Shown here: one piece after another, positions 8,605 to 17,989 of the stretch | How positions within the stretch are numbered: position 1 is the stretch's first letter | Layout of the letters: every line of letters begins with the position of its first letter | Origin: Bifidobacterium breve | GTDB taxonomy: Bacteria; Actinomycetota; Actinomycetes; Nanopelagicales; Nanopelagicaceae | DNA: 64,000 bases | Reading direction: 5' to 3' | NCBI GenBank assembly: GCA_945883675.1 | Contig: CAMCYA010000002.1 | Location: 1-64,000, forward strand | Program-made: the position numbers and the translations under genes | The notes under the pieces: model-generated | What the model was told of the DNA's origin: nothing | The model's input: the letters and a program-made list of their open reading frames with translations, nothing else | Database searches by the model: none

Positions 8605-9543
8605 ATGGCTGGCAACTCATCCCGTAAAGGCGCAGTTCGCCAATCAAAAAAAGGACCATCATCGGGTACTGGTGGAAATAACAAGCGACGTTTAGAAGGT
8701 AAAGGTCCAACTCCTAAAGCAGAAGATCGTCCTTATCACGCTGCTGCAAAGCGCAAAAAAGCTGCAGAGAAAAAAGAAGTTCGTTCACCTCGCATGCCTA
8801 AGGGTGATCGTCCACGTGGCGAAATTGTTGCAGGGCGTAACGCAGTTCTTGAAGCTTTACGTGAAAATGTTCCAGCAACAGAGCTTTTAGTTGCACGCAG
8901 TATTGATGTTGATGATCGCGTTGCAGAGAGTTTAAAGCTTGCACTTCACCAAGGGCTCCAGATTCGTGAAGCACATCGCGCAGAAGTTGAAGGCATCTCA
9001 CCGAACAGTCAAGGAATCATCCTTGCCATCAAACCATTTCAGTATTCAAGTTTTGAAGAGATAATGTCACGTGCTAAAAATCCAGCTCTAATCGTTGCTT
9101 TAGATGGCGTGACAGATCCACGTAACCTTGGCGCAATTATTCGAAGCGCTGCAGCATTTGGCGCAGCAGGTGTCATTATGACCGAACGCCGAGCCGCAAC
9201 CATGACTGCATCGGCCTGGAAGTCTTCCGCAGGAGCTGCAGCACGTTTACCAATTGCACAGATTACAAATCTTGCACGCACAATTGACGCAGCTAAAAAA
9301 GCTGGAATGTTTGTTGTTGGGTTAGATGGCGAATCAGATGTAGAGATTAGTGCTATGAAAGTCGCAACAGAACCACTGATGGTAATTGTTGGCTCAGAGG
9401 GTAAAGGCCTTGCACGTTTAACTAAGGAAAAATGCGATCTTGTAGTTTCAATTCCAATCAGTGCCACAACGGAATCTCTTAATGCAAGTGTTGCAACATC
9501 AATTGCTCTGTTTCATATTGATCAAGCACGCCGCGTAAAATAA
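8605..9543 (+). CDS. rlmB: 23S rRNA (guanosine-2'-O)-methyltransferase, SpoU/TrmH family
   Basis: 312 residues. The first 70 are a lysine/arginine-rich basic extension common in actinobacterial members. The substrate-binding domain starts at EIVAGRNAVLEAL. The knotted SPOUT methyltransferase domain contains ALDGVTDPRNLGAIIRSAAAFG, VGSEGKGLARLTKEKC and SIPISATTESLNASVATSIAL, the three TrmH-family motifs. It probably methylates G2251 of 23S rRNA in the ribosomal P-loop. It follows cysS by 21 bp in the same operon. Confidence 0.93.
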   Translation: MAGNSSRKGAVRQSKKGPSSGTGGNNKRRLEGKGPTPKAEDRPYHAAAKRKKAAEKKEVRSPRMPKGDRPRGEIVAGRNAVLEALRENVPATELLVARSIDVDDRVAESLKLALHQGLQIREAHRAEVEGISPNSQGIILAIKPFQYSSFEEIMSRAKNPALIVALDGVTDPRNLGAIIRSAAAFGAAGVIMTERRAATMTASAWKSSAGAAARLPIAQITNLARTIDAAKKAGMFVVGLDGESDVEISAMKVATEPLMVIVGSEGKGLARLTKEKCDLVVSIPISATTESLNASVATSIALFHIDQARRVK

Positions 9544-9566
9544 GCAAAAGGTAAGTTAGGTAAACC

Positions 9567-10355
9567 ATGAAATACCAGCGATTTATTGCATTAGGTGACT
9601 CATTCACTGAAGGTATGTGCGATGAAAAAAGATATGGCCAATACCGTGGCTGGGCAGATCGCGTTGCCGATGTTATGGCGGCTAACCAACCTGGTTTCCA
9701 ATATGCCAATCTTTCGATACGTGGCAAATTGTTAAAGCAGGTTATTGATGAGCAGTTAGAACCTGCGCTGCAACAAGTTATCGATAAAACAACCTTAGTC
9801 TCTTTTCATGCCGGGGCTAATGATGTTATTCGGCCAAAATACAATCCTGATGTAGTCCTACCTATGTATTCACAGGCGGTTCGAAAAGTTGCTGCATCAG
9901 GTGCAACTGTTATGTTGTTTACAGTTCTAGAAGACAGCGGAAAAGAAGGACGATTAGCCGAATCTTGGAAACATCGATTTAAAGAGTTTAATGAGAATGT
10001 TCGAAAAGTAGCCGCAGAAGTCGGTGCCATATTGTGCGATGGGAATCAAGAGGAATCTCTTAAAGATCCACGCTTTTTAGCCTTCGATCGCCTCCATTTA
10101 AATCCAATGGGACACGATCGGGTAGCACAAGCGGTTTTAGAAACAATTGATCTTCCTTTTGATCCATCATGGCGAAGACCACTTGCACCAGCAGAGAAAA
10201 CATCGAAGTTTGTCCAAACTGGTGTTACGACTTTATGGTTTGTAACTTTTGCACTTCCATGGATGTGGCGACGTGCACGAGGCAAGTCATCAGGTGATGG
10301 AAGAACCTGTAAGTATCCCCACGCAATAAAGTGGCCGCTTACACATTTGGATTAA
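9567..10355 (+). CDS. SGNH/GDSL hydrolase
   Basis: 262 residues. Block I IALGDSFTEGM carries the nucleophile Ser12, HAGANDV is the GxND block, and FDRLHLNPMGHDRVA holds the Asp and His of block V. No signal peptide is visible, so a cytoplasmic esterase or lipase-like activity is likely; the natural substrate cannot be told. A hydrophobic patch near 225-240 (TLWFVTFALPWMWRR) may associate with the membrane. It lies between rlmB and ppk1 with short gaps and is probably the end of the ptsH-to-rlmB transcript or a unit of its own. Confidence 0.85.
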   Translation: MKYQRFIALGDSFTEGMCDEKRYGQYRGWADRVADVMAANQPGFQYANLSIRGKLLKQVIDEQLEPALQQVIDKTTLVSFHAGANDVIRPKYNPDVVLPMYSQAVRKVAASGATVMLFTVLEDSGKEGRLAESWKHRFKEFNENVRKVAAEVGAILCDGNQEESLKDPRFLAFDRLHLNPMGHDRVAQAVLETIDLPFDPSWRRPLAPAEKTSKFVQTGVTTLWFVTFALPWMWRRARGKSSGDGRTCKYPHAIKWPLTHLD

Positions 10356-10423
10356 ATCAATGCGATCTCCGATTATCTACCTTCTAGTTACCTTAAGTTC
10401 ATCTCTTCAGGTCATCATTAGGC

Positions 10424-12487
10424 GTGGGGTTCACAGTGCCATTTATTGATCGAGAACAGAGCTGGCTTGCCTTTAATCAGCGGGTTCTCGAACTGGCTGA
10501 AGATAAAAGCATTCCACTATTTGAAAGAGTTAGATATTTAACGATATTTGCATCGAATTTAGATGAGTTTTACATGGTTCGCGTCGGATCAGTATTGGGA
10601 AAAATAGAGTTAGGCATTACTGCCGCAAACTCTGCTGGTCTCACACCTAAAGATTCGTTGGAGCAGCTATCTCGTAAGGCTGGGGAACTCTCATTAAGGC
10701 ATGCTCGTTTGTTTAAAGATGAGTTAATGCCAGAATTACGTAAAAATGGAATTGAGATAATTACCTGGGACGAATTAACAGACTCAGAGAGAGTGCATGT
10801 AACAAAACTATTTACTGATCGAATTTTTCCAGTTCTTACTCCACTGGCTGTTGATCCATCTCATCCATTCCCCTACATTTCTGGCCTTTCATTAAACTTG
10901 GCTGTAATAGTTAAAAATCAAGACAGTGGCGCAGAGTTCTTTGCCCGTATAAAAGTTCCACCGATTCTTCCACGATATATTTCAACAAGTGCATCTGGTT
11001 CACTCCGCTACATTCCTATTGAAGAGTTGATCGTGATTCATCTGCAAGAGTTGTTCCCAGGAATGTTGATCCAAGATCACTACACGTTCCGTGTTACTAG
11101 AAATCAAGATATTGAGTTAGATGAAGAAGATAGTGATGACCTACTCAACACTTTAGAACAGGAGTTGTCACGTAGAAGATTTGGGCCACCCGTTCGGCTT
11201 GAAGTTGAAGAGGGTGTAGATCAAAAACTACTAACAAGATTATGTGAAGAGCTAGAGATAAATCCATCCAGCGTATTTTCACTTCCTGCCCCACTAGATT
11301 TAACTGATCTTCTTCGCATTACTGATTTAGATTTTCCAGAATTAAAGTATTCGCCATTTAGATCAAAAACTGTTACAGCATTAAGTGAAATAGATCCTGA
11401 AGAGCCAGATCTATTTTTTGCTGCTATTCGCCAAGGCGAAATATTGTTGCACCATCCCTATGACTCCTTTACAACTTCGGTCGTTCAATTTATTCAAAAC
11501 GCTGCTCAAGATCCTCATGTTTTGGCAATTAAGCAAACTCTTTATCGCACCTCGGGTGACTCACCCATTATGGAGGCGTTAATTGAGGCGGCAGAGGCAG
11601 GCAAACAGGTACTTGCAGTTATCGAACTTCGTGCACGATTTGATGAGCAGGCAAATGTGCGGTGGGCGCGCAAATTAGAGGCCGTCGGTGTTCATGTTGT
11701 CTACGGACTAATGGGATTAAAGACACATGCAAAGCTCTCTCTTGTTATTCGTGATGAAGCCACGGGAATTCGACGTTATGCCCATGTTGGAACAGGAAAC
11801 TACAATCCAAAGACAGCGCGTTTTTACGAAGATCTTGGAATTATGAGTAGTGATCCTGAATTAACTGAGGATTTAACAAAGCTGTTTAATCAGCTGTCAG
11901 GATTTGGACCCCAATCCACATTCTCACGTCTTCTAGTTGCTCCTCGCACTTTGCGACCTGGCTTACTTGAAAGAATTGAAAACGAGATTGAAAATTCAAA
12001 AGCAGGGAAGATCTCGGGAATCCAACTTAAACTCAATTCACTATTAGATGAAGAGTTTATAGAAGCTTTGTATAGAGCCTCACAGGCGGGTGTTCCTGTG
12101 GATCTAGTCATCCGAGGCATATCTTCTATTAAACCTGGTGTTGCTGGCCTATCTGAAAACATTAGAGTTCGTTCAATTCTCGGAAGATTCCTAGAGCACT
12201 CTAGAATTTATCATTTTAAAAACGGTGGTGCTGATGAGTACTGGATTGGAAGCGCAGATCTAATGCAGAGAAATCTAGATCGTCGCGTTGAAAGTTTAGT
12301 TCGAATTGAAAAAGCTGCACACAAAAGTATGCTTCAAGAGATTTTAGATATATCTATGGATCCTAAAACATCGAGTTGGCACCAACAAGATATGAGTTGG
12401 GAAAGAGTAAATGTAGGCGATCTCTCCGAAGAGTTAGTAGATATCCAATCGGTATTTATTAAACGTAGTAAAAAGGGACGAAAGTAA
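10424..12487 (+). CDS. ppk1: polyphosphate kinase 1
   Basis: 687 residues, typical of PPK1, which makes inorganic polyphosphate from ATP. Motifs in order: QRVLELAEDKSIPLFERVRY and SNLDEFYMVRVGS (N-terminal domain), HPFPYISGLSLNLAV, FFAAIRQGEILLHHPYDSF, KQTLYRTSGDSPI, and MGLKTHAKLSLV with the autophosphorylated His, then HVGTGNYNPKTARFYEDLG. The second catalytic histidine region is present near LEHSRIYHF. The start is GTG at 10424, with another GTG at 10436 as alternative. The next gene starts within its stop codon, the ppk1-mutT1 pair known from mycobacteria. Confidence 0.96.
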   Translation: MGFTVPFIDREQSWLAFNQRVLELAEDKSIPLFERVRYLTIFASNLDEFYMVRVGSVLGKIELGITAANSAGLTPKDSLEQLSRKAGELSLRHARLFKDELMPELRKNGIEIITWDELTDSERVHVTKLFTDRIFPVLTPLAVDPSHPFPYISGLSLNLAVIVKNQDSGAEFFARIKVPPILPRYISTSASGSLRYIPIEELIVIHLQELFPGMLIQDHYTFRVTRNQDIELDEEDSDDLLNTLEQELSRRRFGPPVRLEVEEGVDQKLLTRLCEELEINPSSVFSLPAPLDLTDLLRITDLDFPELKYSPFRSKTVTALSEIDPEEPDLFFAAIRQGEILLHHPYDSFTTSVVQFIQNAAQDPHVLAIKQTLYRTSGDSPIMEALIEAAEAGKQVLAVIELRARFDEQANVRWARKLEAVGVHVVYGLMGLKTHAKLSLVIRDEATGIRRYAHVGTGNYNPKTARFYEDLGIMSSDPELTEDLTKLFNQLSGFGPQSTFSRLLVAPRTLRPGLLERIENEIENSKAGKISGIQLKLNSLLDEEFIEALYRASQAGVPVDLVIRGISSIKPGVAGLSENIRVRSILGRFLEHSRIYHFKNGGADEYWIGSADLMQRNLDRRVESLVRIEKAAHKSMLQEILDISMDPKTSSWHQQDMSWERVNVGDLSEELVDIQSVFIKRSKKGRK

Positions 12488-13389
12488 TGAAGACCCAGAA
12501 AATCCAGGCAGCAGGTGCTGTTTTATGGAGGGAAGCAGATGAAGATTTAATTGAAATTGCCCTTGTACATCGACCTAAGTACATGGATTGGTCTTTGCCA
12601 AAAGGGAAGTTAAATAGAGGCGAATCCCATATCGCTGCGGCATATCGAGAAGTTTTAGAAGAGACAGGTTATAAATCTAAATTTGGCCCATTTTTGGGCA
12701 CCGTGAATTATAAAACCGACGAGGTTGCAAAAGAGGTTCAATACTGGTCTGCAAAAGCGTACAAACTTCCCGAGACAGACCCCTCTGCTGATGAAGTGGA
12801 TGAGCTTCGATGGATCTCTTCTGTTGAAGCCAAAAACTTACTGACAAATGAATCTGATAAAGAGATTGTTGACAAGTTTTTAGAGATTGGTGCACAAACA
12901 CAAACTTTAATCCTGCTTCGTCACGCCAAAGCTTTAAGCCGAGACGAGTGGCAAAAAGATGATGAGGATCGTCCATTAGACCAAACCGGCCAAATTCAAG
13001 CAAAGAATCTTCCGCAGTATTTTCTTCCATTCATGTTGGATCAAATCTGCTCATCAGATGCCATGCGCTGTGCCGAGACGGTACTGCCGCTATCTCAGGC
13101 AATAGGTAGGTCGATTACATATGTCTCAGATCTATCGGAGTATGCCTTTTATAAAAATAAATCTGCTGCATTTGAGTATGTAAAAGAGTTAATAGAGTCT
13201 GAGGGTGCGCATCTTGTCTGTAGTCACAATCCAATTCTCCCAAAAATGGCAGAGAAATTAATTGGAAAAAAATCCTTTAAATCTTTAAAGACAGAACTTG
13301 CTCCTGGTGATGCAATAGTTCTACATTTCCGAGATGGAGATGTTGTTGCGTTAGATTGGATTAACGCTCCATCCAATCTAGCCATTTAA
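12487..13389 (+). CDS. MutT1-like Nudix hydrolase with C-terminal histidine phosphatase domain
   Basis: 300 residues. The Nudix box GX5EX7REVXEEXG is complete at residues 40-61 (LPKGKLNRGE...REVLEETG). The second half (about 138-295) is a SixA-like histidine phosphatase with LILLRHAKAL and VCSHNPILP. The two-domain layout matches mycobacterial MutT1, which hydrolyses 8-oxo-dGTP and diadenosine polyphosphates and lies next to ppk1, as here. The start overlaps the ppk1 stop by one base. The 3' end overlaps the convergent ppx gene by 29 bp. Confidence 0.9.
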   Translation: MKTQKIQAAGAVLWREADEDLIEIALVHRPKYMDWSLPKGKLNRGESHIAAAYREVLEETGYKSKFGPFLGTVNYKTDEVAKEVQYWSAKAYKLPETDPSADEVDELRWISSVEAKNLLTNESDKEIVDKFLEIGAQTQTLILLRHAKALSRDEWQKDDEDRPLDQTGQIQAKNLPQYFLPFMLDQICSSDAMRCAETVLPLSQAIGRSITYVSDLSEYAFYKNKSAAFEYVKELIESEGAHLVCSHNPILPKMAEKLIGKKSFKSLKTELAPGDAIVLHFRDGDVVALDWINAPSNLAI

Positions 13390-14278
13390 GAACAATTCCC
13401 TCTCGTAAAGCCCAGGGACAGATTTCAAGTCTAGTAATACTTAATCTCTCCATTGCAGATTTTGCAACCAATGAACCACTAAGTATCTGACCGGCTCTAC
13501 TCTCTGAAACCCCAGGTAGCTGCGACCTTTGCTTATTTGTCATGTCAGCTAACTTTGGAATAATTTTTTCAAGAGAGGAAAGTTCGAGAACATTTTGATC
13601 ATTATCAAACCAATGATTTCCAAGTCTGGCTAATGTTCGAAAGGTTTTGCTTGTTGCGATACAGCGATCAGAGCCATGAAGCTTTATCTCTTCAGGAATT
13701 GCGATTTTCATCGATTCGCGGATAAATAAATCGAGTTCTTTAATCTCTTTTTCTTTATAAGGATCACCACTTAAAAAATCACGAGTTAATCTAGAGGCCC
13801 CTAAGGGAAAAGATATTGCCGCCTCTGGCGCTTCATCTTCACCCACTGCAATCTCTAGAGATCCACCGCCAATATCTAAAACAAGAAGGCGCCCACTTGA
13901 CCAACCAAGCCAGCGACGAACTGCCAAAAATGTAATTGCTGCTTCTTCTTCACCTGAAAGAACATGTAAATCGATCTCATGTTTGCGATTTAATTCGTCA
14001 AGAATCTCTTTACCGTTTTTAGAGTCGCGAATAGCAGAAGTAGCGAAAGCCAATATTTCCTCTGTTTTAAACTCATGAGCATGTGCAACTGCTGCATCGA
14101 TTGCCGAATGAAGTAGATGGATTCCCTCTTTTGTAACGTATCCAGATTTATCAATGTATTCATGCAAGCGAAGCTCAACCTTTTGATTTGTGGTTGGGCT
14201 GGGACGAGCACCAGGATGAGCGTCTACAACTTGGAGGTGGACTGTATTTGATCCCACATCTAGAACTCCTAATCGCAT
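13361..14278 (-). CDS. Ppx/GppA exopolyphosphatase/guanosine pentaphosphatase family protein (copy 1)
   Basis: 305 residues, the short actinobacterial type. The ASKHA nucleotide-binding fold is shown by LGVLDVGSNTVHLQVVD at the N-terminus, LAFATSAIRDSKNG, LSGEEEAAITFLA and the phosphate loop LVLDIGGGSLEIAVG. Members hydrolyse polyphosphate or pppGpp. It faces ppk1-mutT1, so both synthesis and breakdown of polyphosphate are probably served here. A second family member lies at 62900. A leaderless-type TAGGTT hexamer sits six bases upstream of the ATG. Confidence 0.9.
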   Translation of the reverse strand: MRLGVLDVGSNTVHLQVVDAHPGARPSPTTNQKVELRLHEYIDKSGYVTKEGIHLLHSAIDAAVAHAHEFKTEEILAFATSAIRDSKNGKEILDELNRKHEIDLHVLSGEEEAAITFLAVRRWLGWSSGRLLVLDIGGGSLEIAVGEDEAPEAAISFPLGASRLTRDFLSGDPYKEKEIKELDLFIRESMKIAIPEEIKLHGSDRCIATSKTFRTLARLGNHWFDNDQNVLELSSLEKIIPKLADMTNKQRSQLPGVSESRAGQILSGSLVAKSAMERLSITRLEICPWALREGIVLKWLDWMER

Positions 14279-14380
14279 CTGCTAAACCTACCTTGAGGTC
14301 CGGCGATTCGTCCGATTTTCAGATAACGACCATCACTGCCATAATTGCCTCTGCTTGATTTGGGGTAACTCAAAAAGCAG

Positions 14381-14452
14381 GCCTCTCTAGCTCAGTGGTA
14401 GAGCAGCGCACTTGTAATGCGCAGGTCGTCAGTTCAATCCTGACGGGGGGCT
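14381..14452 (+). tRNA. tRNA-Thr (anticodon UGU)
   Basis: Full cloverleaf without encoded CCA. Acceptor GCCTCTC pairs with GGGGGGC (two G-U pairs), the D-stem is GCTC/GAGC, and the anticodon stem GCGCA/TGCGC closes loop CTTGTAA with TGT at 14413-14415. The T-stem GTCAG/CTGAC is perfect, and the discriminator is T. Confidence 0.95.
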
Positions 14453-14471
14453 CGTTTAGTTCAATCTTTCT

Positions 14472-15251
14472 TTATTCAATAATTTCTGGATTTACGCGCT
14501 TAACTGGTGAATATGTAATCGGATAACTTAAGTCTTCTAAAAATGCGACCATGATTGCATTAAATAATTCTGGCTTTTCTTTAACTAAGGCATGAGATGT
14601 GCCTGGTAATACCGCTAGTTGTCCAAGCGGAATTGATTGATACAACTCTTGCGTATGAGACAAAGTCACAACGTCATCATCACCTGATACAACCAAGACC
14701 GGACATTGAATACTTGCAAGTTGTTCCTTTGAGATATTTGGTTCTTTTTTCCAAATCTCAAACATCCGCGTAGTTTTTTCTAGCAGAGTGTGTGGTGCAT
14801 CAGGAGAGATTAATGTGTATTCAGCAAGATCATCTTCGCTAACCATTGGCTGCCCCATATCAAAATCAACACCCGAGTAGTGTGAATTTCCGCCAATAGA
14901 AACAACTGACTTCACTAGCTCTGGCCTGGCAATTGCAACCATCAGGGCAATGATCGCACCATCGCTATATCCAACTAAATGTGCTGGAGTTTTTACAACA
15001 TCTTCTAAATATGCAATTGCCTCTTTTGTTTGAAAATCAAAATGCAAACTTCCAGGCTGATCTGCAGTAAAACCATGTGCTGTTCGATCATATGCATAAA
15101 CATGAAACTCATCTTCTAAAGCTGGAACTATTAAGTAGTCCCAACTAGAGGTTTTACTTAATCCGCCGTGCAATAAAAGAACAGCTTCACCATCGTTTTC
15201 CCACTCATAGCCATAAACATCATGCCCACGAAGATTGATGTACTGCGGCAT
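14472..15251 (-). CDS. alpha/beta hydrolase
   Basis: 259 residues. The oxyanion-hole segment is VLLLHGGLSKTSSWDYL near residue 25, the nucleophile elbow is VGYSDGAI with Ser, and the catalytic His is in PGTSHALV near residue 215. No signal peptide is seen. The ATG immediately follows the TAA of the type II NADH dehydrogenase gene, so the two are cotranscribed. The substrate is unknown; similarity is to general esterase/epoxide-hydrolase-like proteins. Confidence 0.85.
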   Translation of the reverse strand: MPQYINLRGHDVYGYEWENDGEAVLLLHGGLSKTSSWDYLIVPALEDEFHVYAYDRTAHGFTADQPGSLHFDFQTKEAIAYLEDVVKTPAHLVGYSDGAIIALMVAIARPELVKSVVSIGGNSHYSGVDFDMGQPMVSEDDLAEYTLISPDAPHTLLEKTTRMFEIWKKEPNISKEQLASIQCPVLVVSGDDDVVTLSHTQELYQSIPLGQLAVLPGTSHALVKEKPELFNAIMVAFLEDLSYPITYSPVKRVNPEIIE

Positions 15252-16487
15252 TTACACAGAATCCATGATGTGGCGATTGCCTCGATCAAAAGTTACGTAG
15301 TTCCAAGTCCAGTCGGCGATAGTTCCGATTTTGTTGCGCCCACCTAAGAGATAAAACAGGTGCAAAAACAGCCAGGCAAACCAAGCGGGAATACCAACCA
15401 AGCGGAACCCTTTAACTTCAACGATTGCTTTATGGCGACCAATAGTTGCCATAGATCCCTTATCTAAATATTTAAATGGTTTTAACTCTTGCTTCGTTGC
15501 TAAGCGCTTAATCTGCTTTGCGACCCATCTACCTTGCTGCATCGCAACAGGTGCAACCATGGGCAAGAAGCGTCCATCTTTACCGGTGAATCCAGCAACA
15601 TCTCCAATAGCAAAAATATGCGGATACTTTTTAACTTGCAAAGTCTTTTCAACATCAATTCTGGTATTTACTATTGGTAGATCTAAAGTGGCTGCAGCGG
15701 GCTCGCCGCGTACACCTGCAGCCCAAATCGTGATTTCTGATTCAATTGTTTGTCCATCTTGAGTTTGAATTGAATCAGATTTAATCTCTTTAACTGCAGT
15801 GTTTGTGTAGACCTTGACATCCAACTTCTCAAGATCGGTTTTTGCATGTTGAGAAAGTTTGTCTGAGAACATAGGTAGGACTCGAGGTCCAGCTTCAATT
15901 AAATTAATTTGGATTCTCTTTGCCGCGCGTTCCTGATCATTTTTTAGAGGACCTCGAACTAATTCGGCAAATGCGCCAGCCATCTCAACACCAGTTGGTC
16001 CACCGCCAATTACTGAGATAGAAAATACAGAGCCATCTTGATTGCTGCAGAGCTCTTCAAAGGAGCGCATAACTTTCGCTCTAATAGTGGTTGCTTCATG
16101 GACACTCTTCATACCAAGTGCATGTTCTGTAACACCAGGAATCCCAAAATCTGTGTTGGCAGAACCTAGAGCGACAACAAGGTAGTCAAAATCTAAAACC
16201 TGTTTATTATCTAAAGTAAGTGATTTCTTTTCGTGGTCAATGGATACAGGTGAGCCCATCTGAAATTGAACATCGGTTTTGCGTAGCGCCCCGCGAATTG
16301 GATGAGCAACGTGATCTGCAGCCAAACCGGCCGTTGAGACCTGGTAGAGCAATGGCAGAAAAGTTTGAAAGTTATGACGATCAACAACAGTGACATTTGC
16401 AAAGCCAGCCATTTTTTTGGCGGCAGTCAACCCACCAAATCCTGCGCCAAGTATTACTACTCGGGGCTTCTGATGTGTGTTTTGCAT
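15252..16487 (-). CDS. ndh: type II NADH dehydrogenase (NAD(P)/FAD-dependent oxidoreductase)
   Basis: 411 residues. The FAD dinucleotide fold is VVILGAGFGGLTAAKKM, the NADH fold SVIGGGPTGVEMAGAFAEL, and the FAD-contacting C-terminal motif FAIGDVAGFTGKDG followed by APVAMQQGRW. A hydrophobic C-terminal stretch AWFAWLFLHLFYLLGG serves as membrane anchor. NDH-2 passes electrons from NADH to quinone without pumping protons. It is first of a two-gene operon with the alpha/beta hydrolase. Its predicted -10 (TAGACT on the minus strand, 16494-16499) overlaps that of the divergent gene. Confidence 0.92.
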   Translation of the reverse strand: MQNTHQKPRVVILGAGFGGLTAAKKMAGFANVTVVDRHNFQTFLPLLYQVSTAGLAADHVAHPIRGALRKTDVQFQMGSPVSIDHEKKSLTLDNKQVLDFDYLVVALGSANTDFGIPGVTEHALGMKSVHEATTIRAKVMRSFEELCSNQDGSVFSISVIGGGPTGVEMAGAFAELVRGPLKNDQERAAKRIQINLIEAGPRVLPMFSDKLSQHAKTDLEKLDVKVYTNTAVKEIKSDSIQTQDGQTIESEITIWAAGVRGEPAAATLDLPIVNTRIDVEKTLQVKKYPHIFAIGDVAGFTGKDGRFLPMVAPVAMQQGRWVAKQIKRLATKQELKPFKYLDKGSMATIGRHKAIVEVKGFRLVGIPAWFAWLFLHLFYLLGGRNKIGTIADWTWNYVTFDRGNRHIMDSV

Positions 16488-16493
16488 GGAGTA

Positions 16494-16503
16494 AGTCTAG
16501 GCT
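16494..16503. promoter_or_regulatory. overlapping divergent leaderless promoters (ndh / SDR-DUF2867)
   Basis: The start codons of the two divergent genes are only 23 bp apart. TAGACT reads towards ndh (16494-16499, six bases before its ATG) and TAGGCT reads towards the SDR gene (16498-16503, seven bases before its ATG). The two hexamers share two base pairs, so polymerase could not occupy both at once. Confidence 0.45.
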
Positions 16504-16510
16504 TACCGAC

Positions 16511-17989
16511 ATGAACATGCACAATCAACGGAGAAAATTCCTCATCACAGGGGCCTCTGGTTATGTGGGTGGGCGATTAGTTAGAGCACTTGTTGAAGAG
16601 AACTGTGATGTTCGAATTCTCGTTCGCGATTCAAATAAAGTGATTGATCAACCATGGGCGCCTTGGGTCGATATCCGCACTGGGAGCGCCGAAAATTATG
16701 AAGATGTTTTTGACGCACTAATTGGCGTTCATACCGCTTACTACTTACTTCATTCAATTAATCTAGGTCCTAACTTCAATCAAATTGAAGCCGATATGGC
16801 TAGAAATTTTGCACGAGCTGCAGCCGATGCTGGGGTTGAACAAATTGTCTACCTAGGCGGAATCGCAAATGATAAGAACATTAGTAAACATTTGTCATCA
16901 AGGGCAAAAGCTGGAGAGCAGTTAGCCTCAACCTCTGTGGCTGTTATCGAATTACGAGCAGGGATCATTATCGGTTCAGGCTCTGCAAGTTTTGAGATGC
17001 TGCGACATTTAACTCACCGCTTGCCATTAATGACAACTCCAAAATGGGTCAGCAATAAAACACACCCAATTGCGATCAGAGATGTTTTGCACTACCTAAA
17101 AGCTGCAGGTCAGTTAGAAAAGCCAGTGACAAAAGTCTTTGATATTGGTGGCCCAGAGGTTTTGACGTATGCCGACATGATGCAAAAATTTGCAAAGCTT
17201 TCTGGATTAAGAAAACGATGGATCATCAAAGTGCCAGTTTTAACTCCAAATTTATCTAGTTTATGGATTGGGTTAGTGACTCCAGTTCCAACTGCACTAG
17301 CTAGACCGCTCGTTGGATCACTTATTAGTGAAGTTGTTGCCGATCCTGCAAAAAGTATTGATGGCTTAATTCCAAAACCTGCCGAAGGTTTACTAGATGT
17401 TGAAACCGCTATTAATTTAGCGCTCTCACGAACTACAACTCACGGTGTGGAGACGCGATGGTCGGATGCAACTATGCCGACAGCGCCTTGGCAAAAAGCG
17501 CAAGGTGATCCGTCATGGGCTGGTGAAATGGTTTTTAGAGATCGCAGAGAAGCAACTTCAGATGTGCCGGTAGATTTAATTTGGAAACAAATTGAAGCCA
17601 TTGGTGGTGATCACGGTTGGTTCGGTGCCGATCTACTTTGGTATGCACGTGGATTGCTCGATCGCGCATTTGGTGGAGTGGGATTACGTAGAGGACGCCG
17701 TGATCCCGACTTCTTACGTGTGGGAGAGTCATTGGATTTTTGGAGAGTTGAAGAGTTAGAGCGCGGAAAACATCTTAAACTTTATGCAGAGATGATTTTG
17801 CCAGGCAAGGCATGGTTAGATTTTCAAGTTGAAGAAGTTGACGGTAAAACACATGTTGTTCAAGAAGCTACTTTTTCTCCACGCGGTCTTGGTGGACAAC
17901 TGTATTGGGCAGCTGTCTCACCTTTTCATTCCTTTATTTTTCCAACGATGCTGAAGAACATAATTAAAAAAGCAAAATCAAATGCATAA
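16511..17989 (+). CDS. NAD(P)-binding SDR-type protein with DUF2867 domain
   Basis: 492 residues from the ATG at 16511; longer in-frame extensions run into ndh on the other strand and are rejected. Residues about 8-330 are an atypical short-chain dehydrogenase (YbjT-like) with LITGASGYVGGRLVRAL and YLGGIANDKNISKHL. Residues about 345-490 are DUF2867, a lipid-binding-type fold, with WKQIEAIGGDHGWFGADLLW and LDRAFGGVGLRRGRRDP. Such fusions occur widely in actinobacteria and have no settled function. The next gene starts 8 nt before its stop, so the pair is coupled. Confidence 0.85.
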   Translation: MNMHNQRRKFLITGASGYVGGRLVRALVEENCDVRILVRDSNKVIDQPWAPWVDIRTGSAENYEDVFDALIGVHTAYYLLHSINLGPNFNQIEADMARNFARAAADAGVEQIVYLGGIANDKNISKHLSSRAKAGEQLASTSVAVIELRAGIIIGSGSASFEMLRHLTHRLPLMTTPKWVSNKTHPIAIRDVLHYLKAAGQLEKPVTKVFDIGGPEVLTYADMMQKFAKLSGLRKRWIIKVPVLTPNLSSLWIGLVTPVPTALARPLVGSLISEVVADPAKSIDGLIPKPAEGLLDVETAINLALSRTTTHGVETRWSDATMPTAPWQKAQGDPSWAGEMVFRDRREATSDVPVDLIWKQIEAIGGDHGWFGADLLWYARGLLDRAFGGVGLRRGRRDPDFLRVGESLDFWRVEELERGKHLKLYAEMILPGKAWLDFQVEEVDGKTHVVQEATFSPRGLGGQLYWAAVSPFHSFIFPTMLKNIIKKAKSNA

